A DNA stretch of 64,000 nt, taken from the NCBI GenBank assembly GCA_933207985.1, contig OW240918.1:24448025-24512024 (forward strand), in the 5' to 3' direction. Numbering within the stretch: the first letter of the stretch is position 1; every line of letters starts with the position of its first letter. Below the pieces are notes generated by a model. That model had not been told where the DNA came from. It was given only the letters and a program-made list of their open reading frames with translations, and made no database searches. Below, in pieces: positions 23,722-35,974 of this stretch. The stretch is from Pelobates cultripes (lineage: Eukaryota > Chordata > Amphibia > Anura > Pelobatidae). Position numbers and translations under genes: made by a program.

Positions 23722-24510
23722 CAGGGGCGTTTTAGCCGCGAGGCTAACAAGGCATTTGCCTTGGGCGGCATTTTTTAGGGGGCAGCAAAAAAAGCCACCC
23801 CCCAAATGCCCAGGGCAAATGCCTTGTTAGCCTGGTGGCTAACTGACATGCCGAGCGGGCGGGCGGGCGGCTAGCGAGGGAGCACTTCTTCTGAGCTGTC
23901 TGCTCGGCTCCCTCGCATGCCGCAGAGTGAGGCTGGGAGCCGGAATATGATGTCATATTCCGGCTCCCAGCCTCACTCTGCCGGCGGCGCGCGAGGGAGC
24001 TGAGCAGACAGCTCAGAGGAAGTGCTCCCTCGCTAGCTGCCCGCCCACCCAGCAGCCACTGCACCCCAAGGAGAAGAAGAACCCCCCCAGCATTCCCAAA
24101 GGTAAGGGGTTAAATAAAAAAAACACAAGTGAGTATGTTAGTGTGTGTGTCTGTTAGTGTGTGTGTGTGTCTGTTAGTGTGTGTGTGTGTGTCTGTTAGT
24201 GTGTGTCTGTTTGCCTGTTAGTGTGTGTGTGTCTGTTAGTGTGTGTCTGTTTGCCTGTTAGTGTGTGTGTGTCTGTCTGTTAGTGTGTGTGTGTGTCTGT
24301 CTGTTAGTGTGTGTCTGTTAGTGAGTGTGTGTTTGCCTGTTAGTGTGTGTGAGTGTGTTTGCCTGTTAGTGTGTGTCTGTGAGTGTGTGTGTATTTAGAA
24401 GGCGGAGCAGGGGGGAAGGGTTGGGTGGCGGTGGCGCGGCTGGGGGTGGTGCGGGGGGGTGCCTGAGTTTTGTCCTGCCTAGGGCAGCACAAAACCAGGA
24501 TACAGCACTG
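23722..24510. mobile_element. hAT-like non-autonomous element with hairpin and TG array
   Basis: Starts CAGGGGCGTTTTAGCC, ends ATACAGCACTG. A perfect 8-bp target duplication, CGTGTATG, lies at 23714-23721 and 24511-24518. A long GC-rich hairpin (23870-24037) centres on an ATATGATGTCATAT core, and a smaller inverted pair around GGCATTTGCC lies to its left. A TG-rich array fills 24128-24393. No transposase. Confidence 0.88.
24128..24393. repeat. TG-rich compound microsatellite
   Basis: GTGTGT blocks are separated by CTGTTAGTG and TTTGCCTGTTAGTG units, giving a higher-order period of about 20-40 bp. It is internal to the hAT-like element. Confidence 0.9.
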
Positions 24511-24518
24511 CGTGTATG

Positions 24519-25679
24519 CACCAATACACTTTTCTAGCATGGGACGACCAGAACAGTCCTGACCCTTTTCACCAACTTAAGCTACAGAAGCAGAGAAGGA
24601 TTCCAATCCCACTGGGCCTTAAGCCAGGCCTACCAATAGTTCGGATTATGAGGTCCAGTCTCACCGCCCTGCTTTAGTTACCCGGTGTCTCGAATCTGGG
24701 GACATCAGGGAACTGTGCCGGGCAGCATAGCATGAGTGCATCATTAGATCCTGAAGACTGGAGGCCAGACTGACAATCTGTTTTAGGAACAAGTCAAAGA
24801 TTATATAACCTCATGACATGGGCACAGTCCCCTTGTCGGCCTCTGCTTAACAACCCCCACCAAATCCCCAATCCCCAATAAAGCACTGACACCATGGTTT
24901 TGGCAAAATTATATCACAGCTTTATTTGTAATTAACATAAATTTAAAGGTCATTGTCAACAGCAGGCCAACGTTGGCCTGCACAATTAACATGCTGCATT
25001 TACAATTTAACCCCTTGACAATGACCCACCCCCACATAACATAATACCCAAACATTGAACATTTTACTTAACATGAAACATGACCATTGCCACCAAAGGG
25101 CTCCATCCATTGCCACCAAAGGGCACCACAAGTGTAGGGGCATACCGAGACACCCCATACACACCCCGGTTCGGAGCTACCTACGAGCTCGAACCTACCA
25201 AACCAGTCCAAAGGCCTACCTATTAGCCCTGAACTCCAAACTTTTTCCCCATCTCACTCTTTTCTCCCCCCAACTTTACTCTCCATCCCCCGCCGCCGTG
25301 ACCAAACGGGAAACACCTGAAAGCAAAGGGAGGGTGGGTGGGACAACAAACAGGTAAGTGTAACTTAGATTAAACTGATCCTTGGTTCTAAAATGGCCAC
25401 TACTTATACTCCCCTTTAAAATGCCACCCCACCATTTCCAATGACCAATCCCTGACCACTGACCTTTAGATGGCCTGTCTCCTGGCAATGTCAAGGCCCA
25501 CTCCCCTTAGCTACGCTCCTCCATGGGCTACATTATTAGGTAGAACATTACATATCGATGCAATGACTGCAGTCAACAAATCCCATCCCATTCCCAAATT
25601 AGCCCACATGATCCTGATTGCAGCTTGTAAATACATCATTCAGCACTGGATTCTCCACTCCCCTTCTCCATTATGTTGC
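24519..25679. other. No gene recognised; possible unclassified repeat
   Basis: 24830-25120 has a small perfect palindrome (GGCCAACGTTGGCC at about 24966) and a duplicated CCATTGCCACCAAAGGGC segment near 25083-25128. No domain is seen in the open frames. Confidence 0.4.
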
Positions 25680-25683
25680 TTAA

Positions 25684-25760
25684 AGAGACACTCCAGGCAC
25701 CAAAACAACTTCATCTAAGTTAAGTTGTTATGGTGCCAGAAGGCACCCTGTATGTATCCT
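25684..25760. mobile_element. TTAA-family MITE fragment
   Basis: TTAA at 25680-25683 is followed by AGAGACACTCCAGGCACC, matching the left end at 29132. A short inverted pair follows (AACTTCATCTAAGTTAAGTT). The rest of the element is missing. Confidence 0.55.
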
Positions 25761-28689
25761 CTATAATTAAAATGTATTGGGTTGAATTCTCATTGCACAA
25801 AAGCACTTGGCAGCCTTACATCAATTCTTTAGATAGTTCCCTCCAATCCAAGATTTAATAATTGATATCTCACTAAACTGATAGCAGATCAATCCACTAT
25901 GGTCTAAAGAGACGACCTCCCTTCAGTTGCACTTTTTGTTCTTGTTTTCTTTCGTTTCATTTATTTTCCTTGTTTCTATATTCAAAAGCTGTGTATGATG
26001 TAATCTCAATTGACGCCATTAGGTGCGTCTGCTGACTTCCACCGTTGGGTTTGTAAATCTCATGCATGTCCTTTTCAACCAAAACACGACAATAAAAATG
26101 TTTAAACTAAAATGCTTCCAAGAGAGCAAACTTAGGGGGCATTCAATATAGGGAATACAGAGAAAAAATAATATATATATGTACATTACAACAATATATA
26201 TATATATTTTTTTTTATCGTTTGTAGAAATATTGAAATAAAAAAGGAAGTTAAGTGAGGTTTATGGACTAAATGTAATTTAGCAAAACAAATAAAAGAAT
26301 AAAATGTACATTAAAAAAAATATGAATCTAATAACTTACAATTGCTCTTGTGGCATACTCCCAGTGATATAAAATAAAAAAATGTTTTATATATATATTT
26401 TTTTAAATATGAGATTATTTAATACACCAATACTTATTGCGATGGAGATACAGTATATACTCCCCTTAAAACTTGTTTGAATTACCATTCTAATCTAAAA
26501 CTCTCTTATCACTGTGTTTAAGACTAGAGGTCTAGTCTCTGGATATTTATCAGAGAGATTCATCACTGCACCTGCCCGATCGATGGAGATTCAGTCCTCC
26601 TTTTATAAGTGCATGTAGATTTACTAAGCAGCCACAGTCAATTTAGTCAACGGCTTTGACAATCCTAATGCAATGGCCAATTTCCGTTGCCATAAACATG
26701 GAATTAATTTTGATAAACGGATCAAGTTGTTCTATCAATTCACAGTGAAATTACATTTTGCTTTGCAGAACATTCTATTGGTGCACATTAATATTCTGAG
26801 CCTTTACAAAACTGCTGCTGCTGTTCTAGCCAAGCTCTGGAGGGATAATTCAGACTACTTTCTTCTGTTGGCATGTGGTGTAGCAGCATAACATTACTTT
26901 AATAAAATACAAGTGAGTAGGCAGCTATTGCTAACCAGTGCCCTGTTTAGCAGCACTGATCACCCCATGCCTTCACTCGTGGGCATCTGGTGGGGGCTTT
27001 AAAATAAAAAGATGGGGTTTAACATATCACTGTCCACTCTCCATACCCCGAAGGGTGGGATATAAATAAATAATAAAGTGATGGGACATAGCATGCCTCT
27101 ATCCATGGCCAGTGGGTTGGGGCTATTAAATAAAATAAATGGTGGAGATCTTATGTCCCCCCAGACACTCACCCCTGGGTAGTAGCTGGGGGTATAATTA
27201 AATTTACAAGTATAACTCCCCTTGGGTGGCTAGTGATCTTGAAGCCACTAGCCATACTAAATAAAAATTGACTAGTGAAACGGTGTCCAATAAACTAAAC
27301 TCTGGTAAAAAAAAAACATTTTACCAAATAAATATAATCCATACTGTCCCAACCTATCTTTTAAAATAAAATAAAAATACTGGATCCATGCCAAAAAAAT
27401 TAATCCATGCTGATCCCATGTGGGTTTAAAAGGCCATTCCCACTCTATACAAACTTCGTCAGAATGGTCTGATGGGCAATTCACACTTATCTAGAGATTT
27501 GTGTGGGACTGACCACACTAGCTACCTGGGAGGGAGTTACATTTGCACACTTGTGTATTTAGTTATAGCCCCACCTCCGCCCATGGGTGTAACCAATATT
27601 TATTAGCTTCTGATAAGCCTTTAATTGATCCAAACCGATAAGAGGTTTATTGAGTACCAATAAAATGGCTATATTATGTAATCAAGGCCACAATCTGGAC
27701 GGTGGGACAGGTTCTTAATATCAGGACTGTTGGGAGGCCTACCCTACTACAAACTTTGTAAAACTGTCACTGTAGCAACAGGGGAAACATGCATTTTTTT
27801 TTATTCACTATGCAATGTTTTAAGGACTACAACTCTCATGGTGATCATGCATCAGCATCATGTTCCAGAACAGATGGACAGCTACTTATTGTCTATTCCT
27901 GATTCATAGTGTCTAAGTCTCCTCATCTTCATAACTCCCCTGCTAGTTATTATGTCAAATTAAGTTGCAAAGCTTTTGAAAAGTTTCTAGAGTCCTGCAC
28001 AAAAGTTCATGGTTAAGGTTTTAGGACACGTAATCCCGTTCCGAGTCTCTCTGCTGGAAAAATAATCTATTTAGCAAAAGGAAGGCTGCAAGGTGAGACT
28101 ATTCTTCAGAGAAAATGACCTCTATGAATCATTGTGTCTGACTTTTAACAGCATTAGACAGAAACTAGTCTACAAGCACTGATTTATAGTGTTTGATCCA
28201 ATAGTGTGTTTGTCTTTAAGTTATAATCAGTTATAAAAGCACTTTATCTCAGGAAAGCAAATGCTTTACCCAGAGAGGAGAAAGAACAAACAGTTTATTT
28301 AAGTTTAATACTTTAAACTAATGTTTTACAGAGAGAGGAAGTTACCATGAAAATAGATTTTCCACATGGGGTCTTATTCACTATACAGTGAGTGATGGCG
28401 AGGTGGCAACAAACTAGAACATTTATTGCATAGTAGTCCTGAAATGAAAGGAGTTACAGCATATACTACATTAGTTACAGTTGACATAGCCCATAATGTG
28501 ACACTATGAGCACCAAAAACTTCCTTTGTTGCACAGTTTGTTTAATATTGAATTTTTTAGATCTTGCTCTGTTAATATTCTGCTAGAGCCAGCAGGAGCA
28601 TGATGTGGGATACAAAATCTTCTAAAGTAAACACATGTTGAGCAGATCTGAGATCAGATCTGAATATTAAAAAAAAATTTCATGCAGGG
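25761..28689. other. No gene recognised; AT-rich, with degenerate tandem repeats
   Basis: 26160-26420 is very AT-rich with short TATATA runs. At about 26975-27260 the pattern 'GGGG + CT/TA + TTAAA(A)TAAA' recurs about every 85-90 bases, suggesting three or four decayed tandem copies. No supported coding region. Confidence 0.45.
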
Positions 28690-28858
28690 TGTGTGATTCA
28701 AACCCAGGGCAGGTTTGTCTAGGGCTGCATAGACAGAAACAAAAGTAATGTAGCTTCTGAATGGCAGAGAATTGAGCAGTGCGGCTGCAGGAACATGATC
28801 TATAAACATAAACTGCTTCATTAAGCTAAAGTGGGTTTGGTGTTTAGAGTATACCATT
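28690..28858. mobile_element. Decayed right end of a TTAA-family element
   Basis: Contains GGCAGAGAATTGAGCAG and AAACTGCTTCATTAAGCTAA, both present in the complete copy at 20990-21534. The terminal AGTGTCCCT is eroded to AGTATACCA. Confidence 0.65.
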
Positions 28859-29131
28859 AATCTAAGCCCTTCTAATTTTAACCCTAAATCCCCCTAACCA
28901 TAATCATCACTGACTCTCTAGAATACTACAGCATGGGGTACACTGGGGTATTGCCTTCATTACAGCATTGGGTACCATCAGCAGTTTTGTTCTTACGCTG
29001 TAATGACGCACACATTCTGCCACATATGGTGGTATTTTATCATTTGTTAGTGATGAGATTTTTAATTCTTATTTTTAAAGTCAAGTTTTTAAAGTGATTC
29101 ATAAAACATATGGATGCATAATCCAAGTTAA

Positions 29132-29723
29132 AGGGACACTCCAGGCACCCAGACCACTTCTGCCCATTGGAGTGCCAACTCCCACTACCCTTAACCGTGC
29201 AACTGTAAATATTGCAGTTTTCATAAACTGCAATATAAACTGCAATAAACTGCAATATCTTTGGAGGCACATGAGCTACATGTGCCTCCAAAAAGCCTAC
29301 TAGTGCCATATTTACATTGCAAGGTTAACTCCTCCTCTAGTAGCTGTCTACTAGACAGTCACTAGAGGGCACTTCCTGGTTTATAGCACATATAGCGTCT
29401 CTGGACATCCTCACGCTATGTGAGGACCTCCAGCGTCCCTGAAATCCCAATAGGAAAGAATTGAAAGCATGTTTAAATGCTTTCCTATGGGGAGGTCTAA
29501 TGCGTGTTGCCGCGCTTGCGCATTAGGTCTCCCTCGCTGGATGACGTCGGCAGAGGAGGAGCGTGGGCGGACCCTGAACCAGAGCCCAGGGACATCGGTG
29601 CTGGATACAGGTAAGTCACTGAAGGGGTTTTAACCCCTTCAGCAACCTGGGATTGGGGTGGGAGGAGAAGGGGACCTGCAGTGCCAGGAAAATGGTTTGT
29701 TTTCCTGGCACTGAAGAGTCCCT
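29132..29723. mobile_element. Complete TTAA-flanked MITE, 592 bp
   Basis: Starts AGGGACACTCCAGGCACC and ends GGCACTGAAGAGTCCCT, with TTAA at 29128-29131 and 29724-29727. The interior differs from the 20990 copy (it has an AAACTGCAATAT triplicate near 29220 and a GTAAGTCACTGAAGG stretch), so it is a second subfamily sharing only the ends. Confidence 0.82.
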
Positions 29724-29727
29724 TTAA

Positions 29728-30787
29728 GAGAGCCAGGTGCCCAGATAGGGTGGTTAAGCTGAACTAAATACATACGCACAAAATAACAGATTTGGAGAGG
29801 TTTCTAAGTTAATTAGTTTTATCTGAAACTTGCAATGTTTCTCTGAATCCCAGTCAATTCAATGTTCAGTGACTGGACCCCAATATTAGCCATGTGAAAT
29901 ATAATATTTTTTCATGAAATAGCTGTGGAACAGTGATGTTTTTTTGAATGCCCTAAACTTGCTTGCAATCACAGAAGAAAATGCATTTTCTCAGTGAATT
30001 CAAGTTCACTTGCTTATGCACTTAGAAAATTACAGCTTTTGCCATTTGTATTCAGCAAAGGAAACCATTGGCGTGAGTACAAACTTCATCATTTCAGTGA
30101 AAAGGGCATCTCTTCATACATATATTTAGAGCAATTTATTTTAAGATTTATTTTCTTGTTTACATCAACTGGGTGAAGGAAAACATATTAAAAATTCTGA
30201 AGGTCGTGCTCCATGAAATGGTTCTCATATATTTACATTTATTTCAATGATGTGATACGTCCATGTCGGACAGTTTTTCAAGGAAGATGACATATTACAA
30301 ATTTATAAATAACCAGCACTGTGTACATTATTCCCTTGCTTTTTTTGCGAGTTTCTGTCAGTCAATTAATATTTAATTGTCTGCTTTTTCTCTTTGGTTC
30401 TTAAACAAGTTTATCTAGACATTGAATTCAGGTGAAATAAAAACAAAAACTCCAAGCACTGATAATAAACAAAGAAATTGAAAAAGCTCTGAATTGGGTA
30501 ATTTTCTACCAACTAAACTATCCTGTGCTAAATTTTTCAGTTTGGTTTTCAGTTCACCAGAATTCAGTATTTAGTGAATAAATCCTAAAAAGTTGATTAT
30601 AAAACTGCCAATGAGAAGGTACTCTAAACCATAGTTTTAGAATTTAAGTTTTTAATAGCATTAGAGATATATATTGGGTTCAAATGCGGTTATTGTTAAT
30701 TAATTATTCACCACTTAATACTGAGAGTCATCATCAGGGCTGATGCTAGATAGCAAAAAGACCAGGGGCTTCAGCCCAAGGGTAACC
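29728..30787. other. No gene recognised
   Basis: AT-rich spacer with no motif-bearing frame or clear repeat. Confidence 0.5.
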
Positions 30788-30934
30788 ATTATGGCCAGTA
30801 GTGGGATTCCAAAAGTTTAGTAACCCGTTCTGACTTTTTATATGTAATGCAAGCAGTCACTCAGTCACGCACGCATGCACACACATCTACGCAGTCACAC
30901 TTATATACCTTGGGGGGCAATTCTATTAATTCAT

Positions 30935-31152
30935 TAAATGTACAAACCTTGTATTTCAAACCAATGTGCATTAAAAGCATAAACCTTGTATACCATGAGA
31001 AAATGTAGTAATGCATAAACCTTGTATATCATGGCAGTGAGCAATAAATGCATAAACTCGGTATATCCAGCCAATTAACATTAAAAGCATAAACTTGGTA
31101 GATCATGCCAAAGAGCAGTAAATTCATAATATTTGTATATCATGCCAATGAG
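30935..31152. repeat. Degenerate minisatellite, about 47-bp unit
   Basis: Four to five imperfect copies built around CATAAACCTTGTATATCATG and a following AATGAGCA-type spacer. Inside the hAT-like element. Confidence 0.75.
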
Positions 31153-31359
31153 CTACATGTGCCTCCGAAAAGCCTGCTATTGCCATGTGCCCTCAAACAG
31201 CCTGCCGTTGCCATCTCCCTGCCACCAGCCTCTGTTCAATATCTCTGCCACTAGCCTTTCTGCCCTTAGTCTCTCTGTGCCATCTTTCTGCCTCCCGTGA
31301 GGGTGACAATGTGTGTGTGTGTGAGGGTAACTGTGTGGGGGGATGATGACTGTCCCTGT

Positions 31360-31670
31360 CCCCCTCCACTCCATGTCCTCTTGACCTCCCCTCCATGTTC
31401 CCCTACCATTCCTGTCCTCTTGCCTCTTCTTTCCATGTTCCCTACCATTCCTGCCCCCCTCCCCTCCATGTCCCCCTGCCCTTCTCTCCATGTCCTCCTA
31501 TCATTCCTGTCCCCTCCCCTCCATGTCCCCTTGCTCTTCTCTCCATGTTCCACTACTGTTCCTGTCTTCTCTCCTCCTTGTTCATTGACCTTCTCTCCAT
31601 GTTCCCTACCATTCCTGTCCCTTCTCTTTATGCCTCCCTATTATTCCTGTCCCTCTCTCCATGTCCAGCA
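31360..31670. repeat. Pyrimidine-rich minisatellite
   Basis: Irregular copies of CTCTCCATGTTCCCTACC and ATTCCTGTCCCC, strongly pyrimidine on the plus strand. The open frames through it (Pro/Ser/His-rich on plus, Gly/Arg-rich on minus) are artefacts. Confidence 0.8.
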
Positions 31671-31956
31671 GCACGCTCTGTCTCCTTCACACATAGTGCC
31701 AGGTAGTCACGTGACACCCGGCGCTCCTACACAGAGCTTAGTGTGCGTGTGGTTCCCTCATGGAGCCTGCACGCTGACCGCAGGCAGAGGGAGTGCAGAA
31801 ATCACTTGTCAGTCTGAAAAGTCATTCCTGCGCTCCAGGTGGAGGCCAGCTTCGCAAACTGTTTGGCGAAATGTTAAATGTTAGTAACAGGTTCGCACAA
31901 ACTGGTGCAAACCGGCTGATTCCCACCACTGATTATGGCCCCTCACACCTAGGTAA

Positions 31957-32196
31957 AACATTCTAAATTAAACAGACTGTGCAACTAATGAAGTTTAAAC
32001 ATTAGATCTCTCTTTACAGGAAATGTGTAGGTTGACAGTACAGGTCACATGCAGGGATGTGTGGCTGAGGATACATAAACAAAGTGATTTAACTCCTAAA
32101 TTGTGCAGAATTAAGCAGCGAGACTTCAGGAGCATGATCTTTACACCAAAACTGCTTAATTGAGCTAAACTTATTTTGGTGCCTTTTAGTGTTCCT
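31957..32196. mobile_element. Right half of a TTAA-family element
   Basis: Carries the TTTACAGGAA, GTCACATGCAG and AAACTGCTTAATTGAGC landmarks of the 20990 copy and ends AGTGTTCCT before TTAA at 32197-32200. The left half is absent. Confidence 0.7.
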
Positions 32197-32267
32197 TTAA
32201 GCAGTGTCCTTGTGCCAAGTAAAAATGTTGTTCTGAAACCCCAACACTAGCTAAATGAATTGGTGCC

Positions 32268-33996
32268 GGGGGCGGGTCCTGACTAGCATGGAGGACAGAC
32301 GTGCTTCAGAAGAGCTCCTCAGAAATCAGGGTGATTAATGTCACTTTTAGCCCAACTAAGTCTGAAACTGGCGAAAACCTCGACTTACCTGACCCACAAT
32401 TGGGCTGGGAACTGACGCTGCAGTCTGTGACTCACCTGGAGCCTGCTGGCCACACTCCTCACAGCATGAGGCCTAATGTGTGTCGGGCGGGGGAGGCGGC
32501 CGATCTCCCGGTCCAGCGCTGCATAGTGATGACTCAAGCCCCGTTGCTCCCCCCATGGAGCGTCAGGGGTGATCGTGGTCCACCCCAAGGAGGCAAATCT
32601 GGACTGTAGTGAGTGCAGGGTGAAGCCACAACAATACGCCTACTACCCAGCACGACATCCATCATGGCGGACGCCACATGTCTCCCCACTCGCATAGACT
32701 CAAACCACAAAATCTTACAGAAGCTAGATGCGCTATTTGCCAATTTCTGGCGCAAGCTGGAGTACAGAACACAGCCATTTGCCGCACAACAGCCAAGCAG
32801 CCACTTACCCAAGATGCTGCCTCCAACCCGGAGAAACGCTCCGAAGGTCTTAATTGCAGGACAGGCCTCATTCCGGCGGCTGACCAAGCTGCACAAGAAG
32901 CTAAAAATCCACATGAGACACCACCGAGGACACAAAGCAGAAAGGAGAAGCAACCCGACACGCTCATTCGCCCCACATGGTGGTACCTGAGCCTGGAGGA
33001 CTGCGACGTCCCGCTCCACTACAGATCCGGACTCTGCCCCTTATATTGACACCTGGGCACAGACACCCGTACAGCCTGGCTGAGATGCAGAAACGCAGGA
33101 TACCCATGGCGGGCAACGGTGCAATGAGACACCAGCCTGAACAACCACTTCTGCCGGGGATGTTTTACTGCCCTTGAGCACAATCCTGGCTCTTCCCGAC
33201 CCTGGGAATCGGCTGACTGGTGACTCTATGCTAGGAATAGGCCTGCTGCCTAATATTTGAGCTTCTTAAGTTTTAGATAGCCACCATCTCATCTGATTTG
33301 AACCTTTTATTTATTTTATTCTTCTGTATGCCATGTTCTTATGTCTTTTACCTTTCAATGTACAAGGAGCAGTGGTGAGGCAGTGATTTTAGCTTTAGTG
33401 GTAATCTTCCTAGCGTAGACCTAGCCTATTATCCAGATCATATGCTATCCATTGCACAGTTTTCGTGCCTAAAATGACCCATGCCTATTAGAACAGTTTC
33501 TATCTTAATCGTAGACATGGATGTTTACCCGAAATATGTTCACACCGTCCTCCATCCCCATGCAAGGACTAGCCCAAATGCATGATAATAATATGGGGTA
33601 GTATTAATTAAGCAGAAGCATGTTGGGTTAGCCTGTTTATTTTAATATTATTTTCATAAGATGCCTCTTAAGATGCCATGCAAAATGTATTTTCAGACCC
33701 ACTGCCTATTAGTTTGAATATAACTCCATGACATTGCTATACCACTCTTTACCTCGGACCTCCCTGGGGGCCTACTCTTACTGAGTGTGCCTTATAATTT
33801 TTGAGAATGCTCCACAAGAAATGTTTCCTAATAATGTTCCTAACCTGTTTTCTCTAAAACTTAACAATGTGCTGTTTGATATGCCATGTCAATGATTGCC
33901 ACTGCATTGTTTGCTACAGCTGCCGTGGCGAAGTAAGTTTGTTTGTAACCTTAAGCCCAGCAAAAACAAAGAATGATAAAAAAAAAAAATAATAAT
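32268..33996 (+). mobile_element. LINE-dependent non-LTR insertion with A/TAA tail
   Basis: A 1.73 kb unit is bracketed by a 10-bp duplication, AATTGGTGCC (32258-32267 and 33997-34006), and ends in an A-run followed by TAATAATAA. This is the mark of target-primed insertion. It starts GGGGGCGGGTCC. There is no endonuclease or reverse transcriptase. A frame at 32664-32990 (MADATCLPTR...) is Lys/Arg-rich and might be a decayed ORF1-type N-terminus, but I cannot confirm that. It may be an internally deleted relative of an L1/Tx1 LINE or a non-autonomous family that borrows one. Confidence 0.72.
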
Positions 33997-34006
33997 AATT
34001 GGTGCC

Positions 34007-34784
34007 AATAGAGTGATATTGAAAATTCTGAAAATGTTACTATAAACAGCCATATCGGTGACTCTTTGAAGATTGGTAAATATCTTTAAAATGCTACAAA
34101 ATACACTATGACTGCGGAAAAAAACCAAGGATGGGATTTGAATGCAAATGCAAATAAAAGATAACATTGTTAAAGAGAATGTATATAAATTTTTAATTCA
34201 ATAACATGGTAAAGTTTTTAAGACCTGAAACAGCTATCAAGCATATATCCCAATTGCTTTCTTATGATAATTTTTTTTGTATAAACAAATTAAAATAATT
34301 TCAAGCTGTGAGTAATGTTTCTAATTAAAAGTTGACTATGCACCACAGGGAACAATGCAATATCATGGACAGGTTTTTAAATGTTAGTTTTAATTTAATT
34401 GAGATCTTCATCGTGAATGCTATTTATCTTTTTGAAAGCAGGATATCAAAATAAATTTTAAAAAATTAGCAGTGTTCTGTGACATGTACTTTTGTTAATA
34501 TAGTGTAATTTACAAAAGCTAACAGGTGAAAAACCTCCTCCAAGATATGATATTGAATACACAAAGATAGAAACAAAATGTGAACTATTAAGATGAATGA
34601 AAGTAATAAGTAAACTGTAAATAAATTTAGATTTACACATCATGATTTATATAAAGCTCACATCATACATGAATGTAAAGAAAGGAATACAAAATAATGA
34701 ATATAACAATTGCAAACAAATGTGAGCAGAATATGATATACTAACAAATTTGACAACCATGTATCATTTTCTGGGTCAAGTAGT
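34007..34784. other. No gene recognised
   Basis: AT-rich spacer. Confidence 0.5.
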
Positions 34785-34788
34785 TTGC

Positions 34789-35353
34789 TGTCAGGATTAC
34801 TAGTTGATCCAGCACGTAGAATTGTGTTACACAGATGACTAATAGGTAACGTATTACCAGGCCTTAGAATGGCCGGACTAATGTACCAAAGAGTAGTCAG
34901 GATGCTAGTTGAGGTCAGGGGACACAGATAGGGACACAACGATAAAGGAAAGCCAGAGGTCAGGGATACCAGAAATACAGGGAAGTCAAAATCAAAGCCA
35001 AAGTCAAAAACCAGAAGAAACTTGAATCAGGAACGCGCTCTCGGACAACCACTAGCGAAACCACGACAGGGCAATGAGGAAAGGTAATTTTAGGTTTAAA
35101 TACCTGCTTTAATTTTAGGTTTAAATACCTGGCGAAATGTTAAATGTTAGTAACAGGTTCGCGCTTTGACCCCAAAATGTGCGCAATCGGTGCGTGTGTG
35201 ACATCACATGCACGCCGACGTCGTCAATCATGTGAGTGGACATGGGGGTATAATTAGCCGTGTATCGCAGCTCCGGTGTCCATTAACATGCCGCAAGTGT
35301 TAGTCATGCAAATGCACGGCCGCTGACCGCAAGGTGAGGAAGAATATGTTACA
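34789..35353. repeat. Probable solo LTR, gypsy-like
   Basis: Starts TGTCAGGATTACTAG and ends ATATGTTACA (TG...CA). The flanking pentamers TTTGC and TTTAC fit a 5-bp duplication with one mismatch. It has an A/G-rich middle and a CpG-rich end (GCACGCCGACGTCGTC). No internal retrotransposon sequence follows. A 52-bp patch insertion sits at 35111-35162. Assignment as an LTR is by end structure and composition, at moderate confidence. Confidence 0.55.
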
Positions 35354-35974
35354 TTTACGGATCTGGAGCTGTAGATTATGAAAGGCATACTATTTTAGAA
35401 TTGTCAAAAAAAAAAAGGGGGTTAGGATCAGCGCTTGGTGCTATACAGGGCGGTAAGTGAAGCTGCAACCTATGGGTATTTTAGAATTGTGTATGTACAA
35501 AGACTGAGGTAATGGGAAAGGCTAGGAGATGGCAGGACGAGAGCAAATGCAGCCATCCCCTAGACCTACAAAAAAAGGTAGGATGTATCACCTTTACTCT
35601 AATGCATTATATAGATAATGTATTGAACTTTTAAGCTAAAAATAACAAAAAATAAATATACAAGAAATGACAAAATAACCAAGAATGTACAAGAAACACA
35701 TGATCTGTTATTATAAGAGCTAGCTTAATTTTGAAATGGCAGCTACTATGGAGTACATCTGCCATGATACATAGGCTGACTTAACATCAAGGTAAAGTAC
35801 AGTGTACAATGGCTACAATGTCAATGTTTTGCCATTACTGTCCTTTGTCAAACAGATGTCAGTAGAGATGTCCACGGAAATAATTTTTGTCCTTTTTGTT
35901 GTTTTTTTATAAGTGAACATTTTTTTAAAGTCTCTTTCAAAATTCGGATTTACATATATCTGGTGAACTTAGAG
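35354..35974. other. No gene recognised
   Basis: Mostly A/T-rich spacer. No repeats of note. Confidence 0.45.

Larger units (their letters stand above)
30796..31931. mobile_element. hAT-like non-autonomous element, 1.14 kb
   Basis: Ends CAGTAGTGGGATTCC and its inverted counterpart GATTCCCACCACTG. A perfect 8-bp target duplication ATTATGGC lies at 30788-30795 and 31932-31939. Two tandem arrays (30935-31152 and about 31360-31670) fill much of the interior. No transposase. A 33-bp stretch at 31864-31896 near the right end recurs exactly at 35130-35162. Confidence 0.9.

Noticed and set aside
31297..31884. 195-codon Pro/Ser-rich ORF
   Set aside because: Runs through the pyrimidine-rich minisatellite; open frames also exist on the opposite strand.
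32301..33177. Overlapping ORFs of 102-161 codons on both strands
   Set aside because: They fall inside the poly(A)-tailed insertion. GC-rich sequence opens several frames at once and no domain is recognisable.
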